Origin: Actinomadura xylanilytica
GTDB taxonomy: Bacteria > Actinomycetota > Actinomycetes > Streptosporangiales > Streptosporangiaceae
Assembly (NCBI RefSeq): GCF_030283145.1
Contig: NZ_JASNWE010000003.1
Span: forward strand, 806,001-870,000
Reading direction: 5' to 3'
Length of the DNA stretch: 64,000 nt
Position 1 is the stretch's first letter; each line of letters opens with the position of its first letter. The notes under the pieces are model-generated. The model searched no databases and had not been told where the DNA came from. It worked only from the letters and a program-made list of their open reading frames with translations. The translations under genes were made by a program, and so were the position numbers. Shown here piece by piece: positions 16,445-23,247 of this stretch.

Positions 16445-17422
16445 ATGACCGGCTTCGACGACCCGCACCTGTTCGAGCCCATCGGGCTGTCGGCGGCCGA
16501 CGAGGAGGTCTACCGGACGGTGCTCGCCGCCCCCGGCAGCACCACCGCCGAGCTGGCCGCCCGGCAGGGCCACCGCGCCGCGCGGACGTCCCGCGCGCTC
16601 AGCCGGCTGGAGGGGCACGGCCTGGTCACCCGCGCGTCCGGCACGCCGCGCCGCTGGGCCCCGGCCATGCCCGAGGCGGCCGTGGAGATCCTGATCAACC
16701 GGCGGATGGAGCAGCTCAACCGGCTGCGGCTGGCCACCGACGCGCTGATGGCGCAGTTCCGCGCGTCCGGGCAGGGCCGCGACCCGGGCGAGCTGGTCGA
16801 GATCGTCTCCGGCGCGGAGGCGTCCGCGCGGCGGTTCGCGCAGGTCCAGATGACGGTCGCCGAGGAGATGCTGGTGTTCGACCGGCCGCCGTACGTGCAG
16901 GCGGGCGGCAACCCCTGGCAGCGGCCGGTGCTGGCGCGCGGGGTGCGGTGGCGGGCCATCTACGCCCCCGAGTCGCTGGCGCCGCCGGGCGCGCCCGGCA
17001 CCGTCCAGGAGCTGCGCGCGGCCGGGGAGGAGGCCCGGGTCCTGGCCGGGCTGCCGATGAAGCTGGTCATCGCCGACCGGCGGATCGCGCTGCTGCCGCT
17101 GGTCGCCGACGACGTGATCGGGCAGACGATCGTGGTGCACCCCTCCTCGCTGCTGGACTCGCTGGTCATGCTGTTCGAGGCGCTGTGGCAGCGGGCGATC
17201 CCGTTCGCCGAGCCGCCGCCCCCGGCGGCGGGCGGCCCGGCGGGTGAGGACCGCAAGCTGATCGAGCTGCTGGCCATGGGCCTCAAGGACGACGCGATCG
17301 CCCGGCAGCTCGGGCTGTCCACCCGCACCACCCGGCGCCGGATGAAGGCGCTCAGCGACGAGCTCGGCGCCCGCAACCGCTTCCAGGCCGGGATGGAGGC
17401 CGCCCGCCGCGGCTGGATCTGA
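16445..17422 (+). CDS. TrmB-like / LuxR-type transcriptional regulator
   Basis: A 325-residue regulator with two DNA-binding regions. The N-terminal ~80 residues are a winged helix of the TrmB type (STTAELAARQGHRAARTSRA, then LSRLEGHGLVTR). The C-terminal ~55 residues are a LuxR/FixJ helix-turn-helix (LLAMGLKDDAIARQLGLSTR, then TTRRRMKALSDELGARNR). The middle section is the sensor-like domain seen in actinobacterial homologues. A very strong ribosome binding site (GGAGGAGGAGGG) precedes the ATG at 16445. It is divergent from the secreted protease and is its likely regulator; proteins of this type often sit next to exported proteases in actinomycetes. Confidence 0.87.
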   Translation: MTGFDDPHLFEPIGLSAADEEVYRTVLAAPGSTTAELAARQGHRAARTSRALSRLEGHGLVTRASGTPRRWAPAMPEAAVEILINRRMEQLNRLRLATDALMAQFRASGQGRDPGELVEIVSGAEASARRFAQVQMTVAEEMLVFDRPPYVQAGGNPWQRPVLARGVRWRAIYAPESLAPPGAPGTVQELRAAGEEARVLAGLPMKLVIADRRIALLPLVADDVIGQTIVVHPSSLLDSLVMLFEALWQRAIPFAEPPPPAAGGPAGEDRKLIELLAMGLKDDAIARQLGLSTRTTRRRMKALSDELGARNRFQAGMEAARRGWI

Positions 17423-18302
17423 TCCGTCGGCGCGACCCCGCGCGGCGGTCCGGGACGGTCCGGGACGGGTCCGCGGCGGGACGACCTGCGGGGCTCATTC
17501 GGCCGAACCACCACACGCCGGGCAACGGCCCGGCAAAGTCAAGATCGCGATCACGATTCTTTGTTGACCTGGGTTTACGTGACCATGGCGCGCGGGTACT
17601 TACCGCAACGAGATCGTGACACTGGGTAAAGGAGAAACCCTCGGGCCGGCAAAGGCCCGGCTCCGGCGCCCGTCGAGGGGAGGATCGCGTGCACCCGACC
17701 GACCGCGTCCCCTTCTCCCTCGGCCCGGTCCGTACGGCCGAGGGCGTTCCCGGCCCGCCGCACCGCACCCCGCACCGCCCCCTGGGCTCCACGGTGCACG
17801 CGGCGGCGGCGGCGCGCGGAGACACACCTCGGGTCCTCGGCCGTACCGGGCCCGCCGGCCCGGACCCGCGCGTCCCCTCCCTCGCGCGGGTCCCGGGATC
17901 GCGACCGGCCTGCCGCCGCAGCGGCGCTGCGCGGCGGCAGGCCGCCCCGCCGCGGTTCCCGCGGCACTTCGACCATCACCGGGCGCCGATGCCGTACGCC
18001 CCCGCAGCATCGGCGTCCTTCACCACCGGGCCGGCGGCACCTTCGAGCAGTGCCGCCGGCCCGGCCTCCCCCTTCGACCCTCACCGTGCAGCGTTCCGGC
18101 GGAGGAAGGGGGGTGAGAGCAGCACCGACCCGATTCGGCGGAAGCCGACGCATCAGGGCGACCGGCACCACGTCCGACCCCCGTCCCGGTCGCCCGCACA
18201 GCAGTGAGGATCGCTGCGATGAGCCCGGCCCGTGGAGGCGTCCCCCTCCGCGGGCCGCGGCACGTCCGGTGCCGGGCGGCCGGTCCCTCCGCGGGAGGGA
18301 CG
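17423..18302. other. 880-bp region without a recognisable gene
   Basis: No known protein family is visible. Features seen: three tandem GGTCCGGGAC-like repeats at 17450-17470; a palindrome GATCGCGATC at 17543-17552; TTGACC at 17564; CGTGAC repeated at 17579 and 17615; and two adjacent hairpins at ~17624-17660 (GGGT...ACCC, and CGGGCC-ggcaaa-GGCCCG). These are followed by GAGGGGAGGA and a GTG at 17689. The layout (promoter-like boxes, structured leader, ribosome binding site) looks like the front of a transcript. Confidence 0.5.
17689..18207 (+). CDS. Possible proline/arginine-rich hypothetical protein
   Basis: The GTG at 17689 has an excellent ribosome binding site (GGGGAGGA, five bases upstream), and the first ~45 codons end almost exclusively in G or C, like real genes here. 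The 172-residue product is rich in Pro, Arg, His and Ala with no motif, membrane segment or signal peptide, and codon bias weakens after about residue 80. It may be a real orphan gene, a decayed gene, or chance. I do not recognise it. Confidence 0.3.
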   Translation: MHPTDRVPFSLGPVRTAEGVPGPPHRTPHRPLGSTVHAAAAARGDTPRVLGRTGPAGPDPRVPSLARVPGSRPACRRSGAARRQAAPPRFPRHFDHHRAPMPYAPAASASFTTGPAAPSSSAAGPASPFDPHRAAFRRRKGGESSTDPIRRKPTHQGDRHHVRPPSRSPAQQ

Positions 18303-18620
18303 TCAGGCGGTCGCGTTCGCGGTCTCGAGCGCCCGCGCCTCGCGGACGACCTTGCGCTCGACGAAGAAGGTCATGAACGGGATCACGCCGCCGAAGACGA
18401 TCAGGACCATCCGGCCGAGCGTCCAACCGGTCCGCCGCCACAGGTCGTAGGAGATCACCAGGTAGACCATGTAGAGCAGGCCGTGCACGGGCGCGACGAT
18501 GCCGGCCAGGGCGGGCTCGTCGGTCGGCCCGTACTTGAGCACCATGCCGACCACCAGGAGCACCAAGAGCGTCCCGACCACCAGGGCCAGGACTCGGTAC
18601 CTGGTCACCGCCGCTTCCAC
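18303..18620 (-). CDS. DUF3817 family integral membrane protein
   Basis: A 105-residue protein with three membrane segments (LALVVGTLLVLLVVGMVL, then APVHGLLYMVYLVISYDL, then MVLIVFGGVIPFMTFF), the pattern of the DUF3817 family. The family motif HG followed by LY is present in the second helix. Function unknown. The GTG at 18620 is preceded by AAAGG. It follows the 118-residue membrane protein gene on the same strand by 133 bp; the two families commonly sit together in actinomycetes. Confidence 0.8.
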   Translation of the reverse strand: MEAAVTRYRVLALVVGTLLVLLVVGMVLKYGPTDEPALAGIVAPVHGLLYMVYLVISYDLWRRTGWTLGRMVLIVFGGVIPFMTFFVERKVVREARALETANATA

Positions 18621-18753
18621 AGATCACGCCTTTCGTCGGACGGCCGGACGGGCCGTTCAGCAGTACCGTTCGGCGGCACGTCGCCGCCGTCTCGGAGCCG
18701 CGCCACCGCCGGGCGCGGGCCACGCCGGGGCCCGGACCGTGCCGGGCCGGGGT

Positions 18754-19110
18754 TCAGCCGCGGCTCTCGGCGTTGAGCCGGGCGAGGTACCGGTTGTACG
18801 CGGCGAGGGAGGGGTCCTCGGCCTCGTGCTGCCGGATGAGCTCGCGCTTGACCGCGGCCGCCGCGGGCTCCTCGATGACCTTGGGCGCCTGGCGGGTCTC
18901 GTCCCCGCTCAGCTCGTCCCGCATCATCTTGATCCACATCACGATCACGAAGATCGAGAAGATCGGCCATTCGAAGGTGTAGGCCCAGCTCCGGTCGTTG
19001 CCGGCCTGCGCTCGGTCGTACTGCCACCACCCGAAACCGAGGAAGGAGGCGCACAACACGATCGCCAGCGCATGGAGGCCCAGCCAGCCGGGAGTGAAGA
19101 ACCGTCGCAC
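18754..19110 (-). CDS. Conserved actinobacterial membrane protein
   Basis: A 118-residue protein with two membrane segments near the N-terminus (LGLHALAIVLCASFLGFGWW and FEWPIFSIFVIVMWIKMM) separated by a short extracytoplasmic loop beginning QYDRAQAGN. The C-terminal half is charged and helical. The segment FGWWQYDRAQ recalls the first helix of SURF1 proteins, but the rest is unlike them. GTG at 19110 is chosen because it begins directly at the positively charged cap of the first helix (VRRFFTPGWLGLH); an upstream start at 19149 is possible. Confidence 0.72.
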   Translation of the reverse strand: MRRFFTPGWLGLHALAIVLCASFLGFGWWQYDRAQAGNDRSWAYTFEWPIFSIFVIVMWIKMMRDELSGDETRQAPKVIEEPAAAAVKRELIRQHEAEDPSLAAYNRYLARLNAESRG

Positions 19111-19160
19111 GACAACGAGCGTACCCCCGGTCACCGTGCGCCCACGCACACCCCCGGCTC

Positions 19161-19190
19161 AAGGCGGTCCGGCACCTAAGGCGGTCCGGC
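19161..19190. repeat. 17-bp direct duplication
   Basis: AAGGCGGTCCGGC occurs at 19161-19173 and 19178-19190. The second copy contains the stop codon of the citrate-synthase-like gene, so a short duplication happened at its 3' end. Confidence 0.6.
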
Positions 19191-20462
19191 GGACCCGGCC
19201 GGATCCGGGACGGGTCCGGTGTAGACGGCGCGCGGACGGATCTGGGCGTGCCGCGCGTACTCCTCCATGGCGTGGGCGAGCCACCCGGCGGTGCGCGCGA
19301 CCGCGAAGAGCGCCTCGCCCGCGCCGGGGACCATGCCCGCGACCGCGCCGAGCGCGGCCAGCGCGAGGTCGATGTTGGGGGCGGGGAGGCGCCGGCGGAC
19401 GGCCTCGTCCACGACGGCGTCGGCGACCGCGAGGCGTCCGTGATCCGGCGCCGCCGCCCTGATCAGGCCGAACAGGCGCGTGGCGCGGGCGTCGCCGGAC
19501 TTGTAGACGGCGTGCCCGAAGCCGGGGACGCGCTCGCCCCCGCGCAGCCGCTCGCCGATCACGCGGGCCGCGTCGCCGGGGCCGCCGATCTCGCCGAGCA
19601 GGCGTTCGGCGCCGTAGGAGGCGCCGCCGTGCAGCGGGCCGCTCAGCACGCCGAGGCCGGACGCGACGACGGCGTACGGGTCGGCGCGCACGGACGCGGC
19701 CACCCGGGCGGCGAGCGTCGACGCGGCCAGCTCGTGATCGGCGAGCAGGACCATCGCCGCCTCCATCGCCCGCAGCAGGCCCGGTTCGGGCGGCCGGGGG
19801 CACAGCCGGCTCCACAGCCGCTCCGCCACCGAGCCCGAGGCCGGGACGGGCTCGGGTGCGGCCGGCGGGAGGGCCTCGACCAGGCCGGCGATGAGGGTCT
19901 GGGCGGTGGCGGTCACCGCGGGCGGGTCGAGAGGGAAGCGCACCGGGTCGGCGGTGGCCAGGGCGGCGGTGATCAGCTGGAGCCGGTCGAGCGGAAGCAG
20001 GTCGCGGGGCAGGCCGGCCTGCGCCGCGACCGCGACGGCCACGCCCTCGGCGGACGCGCGCCAGCCGTCCCCGGGGGGAGGGCCGCCGGTGTGCGGGGAG
20101 GGGGATGGAGAGGCCGCCGCGTCCGGTCCGGTCCAGAGCCAGCGGGCGACCTCCTCGAAGCCGCGCTCCCCCGCGAGGTCCAGCGCGTCGCGGCCACGGT
20201 AGAAGGGCCGGTCGGCCCCGAGCATGGTGATCGCCGACTCGATCGCGAGCTCGCCGGGGCCGGGCGGCCTGCGCGGCCTGCCGCGCCGCGCGAGCTCCTC
20301 GACCTGCACGGCGTCGAAGAGGCTGCGCCGCCCGTCGGGCGCGTGCCTGCGGCGCAGCACGCCGCGGCTCACGTACGCGTACAACGTGGCGGGTTTCACA
20401 CCGAGCCGCTCGGCGGCGGCCGAGGCGCCGATCCACTCGCCCGCCTGGTCGTTCTCCGCCAT
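19176..20462 (-). CDS. HTH-citrate synthase fusion (citrate/2-methylcitrate synthase-like)
   Basis: A 428-residue protein. Residues ~10-65 form a MerR/excisionase-type helix-turn-helix (ASAAAERLGVKPATLYAYVS, then RGVLRRRHAPDGRRSLFD), and the remainder is a citrate synthase. The catalytic triad is intact: His278 (GPLHGG), His317 (GFGHAVYK) and Asp365 (NIDLAL), with the C-terminal substrate arginines in QIRPRAVYTG. The arginine that usually follows His317 is alanine. The product should condense acetyl-CoA or a longer acyl-CoA with oxaloacetate, while the N-terminus binds DNA. The ATG at 20462 is preceded by AGGGGG. It is divergent from a second acyl-CoA condensing enzyme, across a gap with an AT-rich palindrome. 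Autoregulation by metabolite is inferred. Confidence 0.87.
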   Translation of the reverse strand: MAENDQAGEWIGASAAAERLGVKPATLYAYVSRGVLRRRHAPDGRRSLFDAVQVEELARRGRPRRPPGPGELAIESAITMLGADRPFYRGRDALDLAGERGFEEVARWLWTGPDAAASPSPSPHTGGPPPGDGWRASAEGVAVAVAAQAGLPRDLLPLDRLQLITAALATADPVRFPLDPPAVTATAQTLIAGLVEALPPAAPEPVPASGSVAERLWSRLCPRPPEPGLLRAMEAAMVLLADHELAASTLAARVAASVRADPYAVVASGLGVLSGPLHGGASYGAERLLGEIGGPGDAARVIGERLRGGERVPGFGHAVYKSGDARATRLFGLIRAAAPDHGRLAVADAVVDEAVRRRLPAPNIDLALAALGAVAGMVPGAGEALFAVARTAGWLAHAMEEYARHAQIRPRAVYTGPVPDPAGSAGPP

Positions 20463-20476
20463 CCCGGCCCCCTGAC

Positions 20477-20498
20477 ATTGATTTTGATCAATATTGAT
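20477..20498. promoter_or_regulatory. AT-rich palindrome between citrate-synthase and HMGL-like genes
   Basis: The 66-bp divergent gap contains the perfect 12-bp palindrome ATCAATATTGAT (20487-20498). A third ATTGAT copy at 20477-20482 also pairs with the central ATCAAT (20487-20492), and the overlapping palindrome TTGATCAA is at 20484-20491. The block is strikingly AT-rich against its surroundings. It is the probable operator for the HTH domain of the citrate-synthase-like protein. Confidence 0.6.
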
Positions 20499-20528
20499 AC
20501 ATGTGGATGCCGATGTCAATCTGTGGCC

Positions 20529-21785
20529 ATGCCTCAGATCCATTTCCTCGATGTCACCAACCGCGACGGCGTGCAGACGGCCCGGACCGGGCTCTCCAAG
20601 TTCGGCAAGACGGTGGTCAACTTCTACCTCGGCCGGCTCGGCGTGGCGCAGTCGGAGATCGGCTTCCCGTTCCTGTTCCACGAGGTCCCCTACGTGCGCG
20701 CGCAGGTGGCACTGGCCGAGGCGGGCGCGTTCGGTCCGCTGCGGCTGTCGGGCTGGTGCCGCGGCGTGGTGCAGGACGTGGAACGGTCGCTGCCGCTCGG
20801 CCTGGCCCACTACAACCTGTCGATCTCGACGTCCGACTACATGATCGCCAACAAGTTCCGCGGCCGGCTGGACCGGGACGCGATCGTCCGCGAGATGGCC
20901 GCGGCGGTGCGCGCGGCCAAGGCGGGCGGGGCGCTGACCGTCGGCGTCAACGCCGAGGACGGCTCGCGGACGGACGAGGGGTTCCTCAAGGAGTTCGCGC
21001 TCGCCGCGAAGGAGGCGGGCGCCGACCGGGTGCGGTACTGCGACACGATCGGCGGCGACACCCCGGACCGGATCCGGGCCCGGTTCGCCGAGCTGGCCAC
21101 GGCCGTCGGGATGCCGGTCGAGACGCACTGCCACAACGACCTCGGCCTCGCCGTCGCCAACTCGATCTCGGGGGCGCTCGGCGACCTGGAGGCCGGCCAG
21201 GACGCGTGGATCAACACCTGCGTCAACGGGATCGGCGAGCGCTCCGGCAACGCCGACCTGCTGTCGACGATCCTGGCGTTCCGGCACGGCTTCGGGCTGG
21301 AGGGCCACCGCGGGGAGGGCGGCCCGGAGGCGGGCGGGGACGGCGGGATCGGCGATCCGATCGACCTGTCCTGGGTGCGGCGGTTCGCGCTGTGGGCGAG
21401 CTACGCGTTCGGGCAGCCGCTGCCGTACAACCAGGTCGGGGTGGGCCGCAACGCGTTCGCGCACGAGTCGGGCATCCACGCGGACGGGGCGCTGAAGGAC
21501 CACGGCAACTACGAGCTGTACGACGAGGAGACGCTCGGCGCGTTCCCCGCCGACTGGCACGCGCGGCCGGGCCGGGTGGTGCTGACCGGGGAGTACGGCG
21601 GCAAGGCCGGGTTCCGGCACGTCATGGACGGCCTCGGGATCGAGCCCGCCGACCCGGACCTGGCGTTCACCCTCGTCCAGCTCTGCAACGCGATGACCGG
21701 CCGGCCGCTGACCGACGACGAACTACGGCTGATCGGCGGATACCCGCGCGAGCTGGCGCTGCTCTTCCCCGGCCAGCTCGACTGA
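20529..21785 (+). CDS. HMGL-like acyltransferase (isopropylmalate/homocitrate synthase family)
   Basis: A 418-residue TIM-barrel enzyme of the HMG-CoA lyase-like superfamily. The N-terminal motif DVTNRDGVQ (Arg12, Asp13) and the metal-binding ETHCHND (His200, His202) are intact, as is the C-terminal barrel motif INTCVNGIGERSGNADLL. Members condense acetyl-CoA with a 2-oxo acid. The sequence differs from housekeeping LeuA (no regulatory C-terminal domain) and from NifV, so the substrate is not assigned. The ATG at 20529 has no ribosome binding site, so the mRNA may have little or no leader. Divergent from the HTH-citrate synthase gene, suggesting shared control. Confidence 0.85.
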   Translation: MPQIHFLDVTNRDGVQTARTGLSKFGKTVVNFYLGRLGVAQSEIGFPFLFHEVPYVRAQVALAEAGAFGPLRLSGWCRGVVQDVERSLPLGLAHYNLSISTSDYMIANKFRGRLDRDAIVREMAAAVRAAKAGGALTVGVNAEDGSRTDEGFLKEFALAAKEAGADRVRYCDTIGGDTPDRIRARFAELATAVGMPVETHCHNDLGLAVANSISGALGDLEAGQDAWINTCVNGIGERSGNADLLSTILAFRHGFGLEGHRGEGGPEAGGDGGIGDPIDLSWVRRFALWASYAFGQPLPYNQVGVGRNAFAHESGIHADGALKDHGNYELYDEETLGAFPADWHARPGRVVLTGEYGGKAGFRHVMDGLGIEPADPDLAFTLVQLCNAMTGRPLTDDELRLIGGYPRELALLFPGQLD

Positions 21786-21864
21786 TCCGTCCCCGGCCGC
21801 CGATCCGTTGCCGGCCGCTGAGCGTTCCGCTGTTCTGTCGGCGGCGGGTCCTAGGTTCTGCCGC

Positions 21865-23247
21865 ATGGCCAACACGGCGACAGCGGCAGGCCCTGCGCAG
21901 GGCTTCACCTACACGCGCCCCTCGGGGCTCACCGGCGGGCTTCTCGGCCTGTCCACCTCGGGGGGCATCACGTCCGCCGGGCCCGCGGCGCACCCGCGCT
22001 TCTTCAGCGGGCTCCTCACCCAGGCCGCGCCCGCCGCGGCGGCGATGCTCGCGCTGGCCGACGTCGCGCGGACCCGCTACTTCCAGCCGAGGCCGACGGG
22101 GTTCCGCGACCCGGTGGTCACGTGCAATGGCGACCGGCTCCGGATGGAGTCGTTCTCCGCGTGCTGCGGCGTCTACGCGCGGCTCGACGTGCTCCAGCCC
22201 GCGCTCGACGGCGAGGTGCACGAGCGCGGCACCACCAACGTCGACGTCAACGGGCCACTGCGCGAGGCGCTGGCGCGGGTGGGCGGCGCCGATCCGCTGC
22301 ACCTGGCGGTCGGCGCCGACGAGCTCGCGGTCACCACGCTCGACGGCGCGGTGGTGGAGAAGAAGGTGCCGCTGCCCGACCGGTGGCTGCGCGGCTTCGC
22401 CGAGGTCCAGGTGATCACCGCCGGGTTCGATCCGCGCGCCGAGACGGCCGGTCCCGATGCCGTCCGGTTCCTGCGCGGGTTGCCCGGCGGCAGGAGCGGC
22501 GTGCGCGGGACGCTGTGGGCGGTGCCCGCCGGACGGTCCCTGCGCGTCACGTCCCGTCCGGTCCCCGGCGCGGTGTGCCTGCCGGGCCCCGACCGGCTGC
22601 GGACGATGCTGCCGCTGCTGCGCTTCGCCCGCGCGCTGCGCGTGTACGGCCCGGCCGTCCACCCCGGGAGCGGCCCGGTCTCCAGCGTCTGGGAGCTGGA
22701 GCTTCCCGGGATGCGGTACGTCCTGTCGCTGTCGCCCGAGCCGTCGCGCGGGTTCTCCGGGGAGGGCGCGGTGCTCGACGCGCTCGCCACCGACGAGGCG
22801 GCGGGCGACGCCGACCTGCTGGGGGCGCTGCTGTCGTTCGAGCCGCGCGTCGAGCCCGACCTGCTGGCCGAGCGCTCCGGCATCGGCCTCGCCCGCGTGA
22901 AGGCCGCGCTGACGCAGCTCGGCACGTCCGGGCGGGTCGGCTTCGACACCGCCGAGGCGGCGTTCTTCCACCGCGAGCTTCCCTACGACCCCTCGCGCGT
23001 GTCGGCCCTCAATCCGCGGCTGCGGTCGGCGCACGCGCTCGCCGACGGCGGGGCCGTGCGGCTCACCGGTGAGGGCGTGGCCGTGGTCCGCAGCAACGAG
23101 CAGGACCGGCATGTCCGTATCGACGGCGACCAAGCGTCCTGCACGTGCCAATGGTGGATCGACCACCGTGGCGGGCGCGGCCCCTGCAAGCACGTCCTCG
23201 CCGCCCGTCTCGTCCAGCGCGCTGACCGGGGGGAAGGTCGCCGATGA
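21865..23247 (+). CDS. SWIM zinc-finger protein
   Basis: A 460-residue protein with a C-terminal SWIM zinc finger: CTCQWWIDHRGGRGPCKHVL fits C-x-C-x(n)-C-x-H, with the ligands near residues 431-447. The upstream 400 residues are the conserved region found in bacterial SWIM partners of DUF6493 proteins (start MANTATAAGPAQGFTYTRPS). SWIM fingers bind DNA or proteins. The stop codon overlaps the ATG of the next gene (ATGA), so the two are translationally coupled and probably form one complex. The usual MoxR-type AAA and VWA partners seen with such pairs are not in this window. Confidence 0.88.
   Translation: MANTATAAGPAQGFTYTRPSGLTGGLLGLSTSGGITSAGPAAHPRFFSGLLTQAAPAAAAMLALADVARTRYFQPRPTGFRDPVVTCNGDRLRMESFSACCGVYARLDVLQPALDGEVHERGTTNVDVNGPLREALARVGGADPLHLAVGADELAVTTLDGAVVEKKVPLPDRWLRGFAEVQVITAGFDPRAETAGPDAVRFLRGLPGGRSGVRGTLWAVPAGRSLRVTSRPVPGAVCLPGPDRLRTMLPLLRFARALRVYGPAVHPGSGPVSSVWELELPGMRYVLSLSPEPSRGFSGEGAVLDALATDEAAGDADLLGALLSFEPRVEPDLLAERSGIGLARVKAALTQLGTSGRVGFDTAEAAFFHRELPYDPSRVSALNPRLRSAHALADGGAVRLTGEGVAVVRSNEQDRHVRIDGDQASCTCQWWIDHRGGRGPCKHVLAARLVQRADRGEGRR

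Noticed and set aside
17540..17700. c-di-AMP (ydaO) riboswitch upstream of a short frame
   Set aside because: The paired hairpins and position were suggestive, but the conserved ydaO core elements could not be found.
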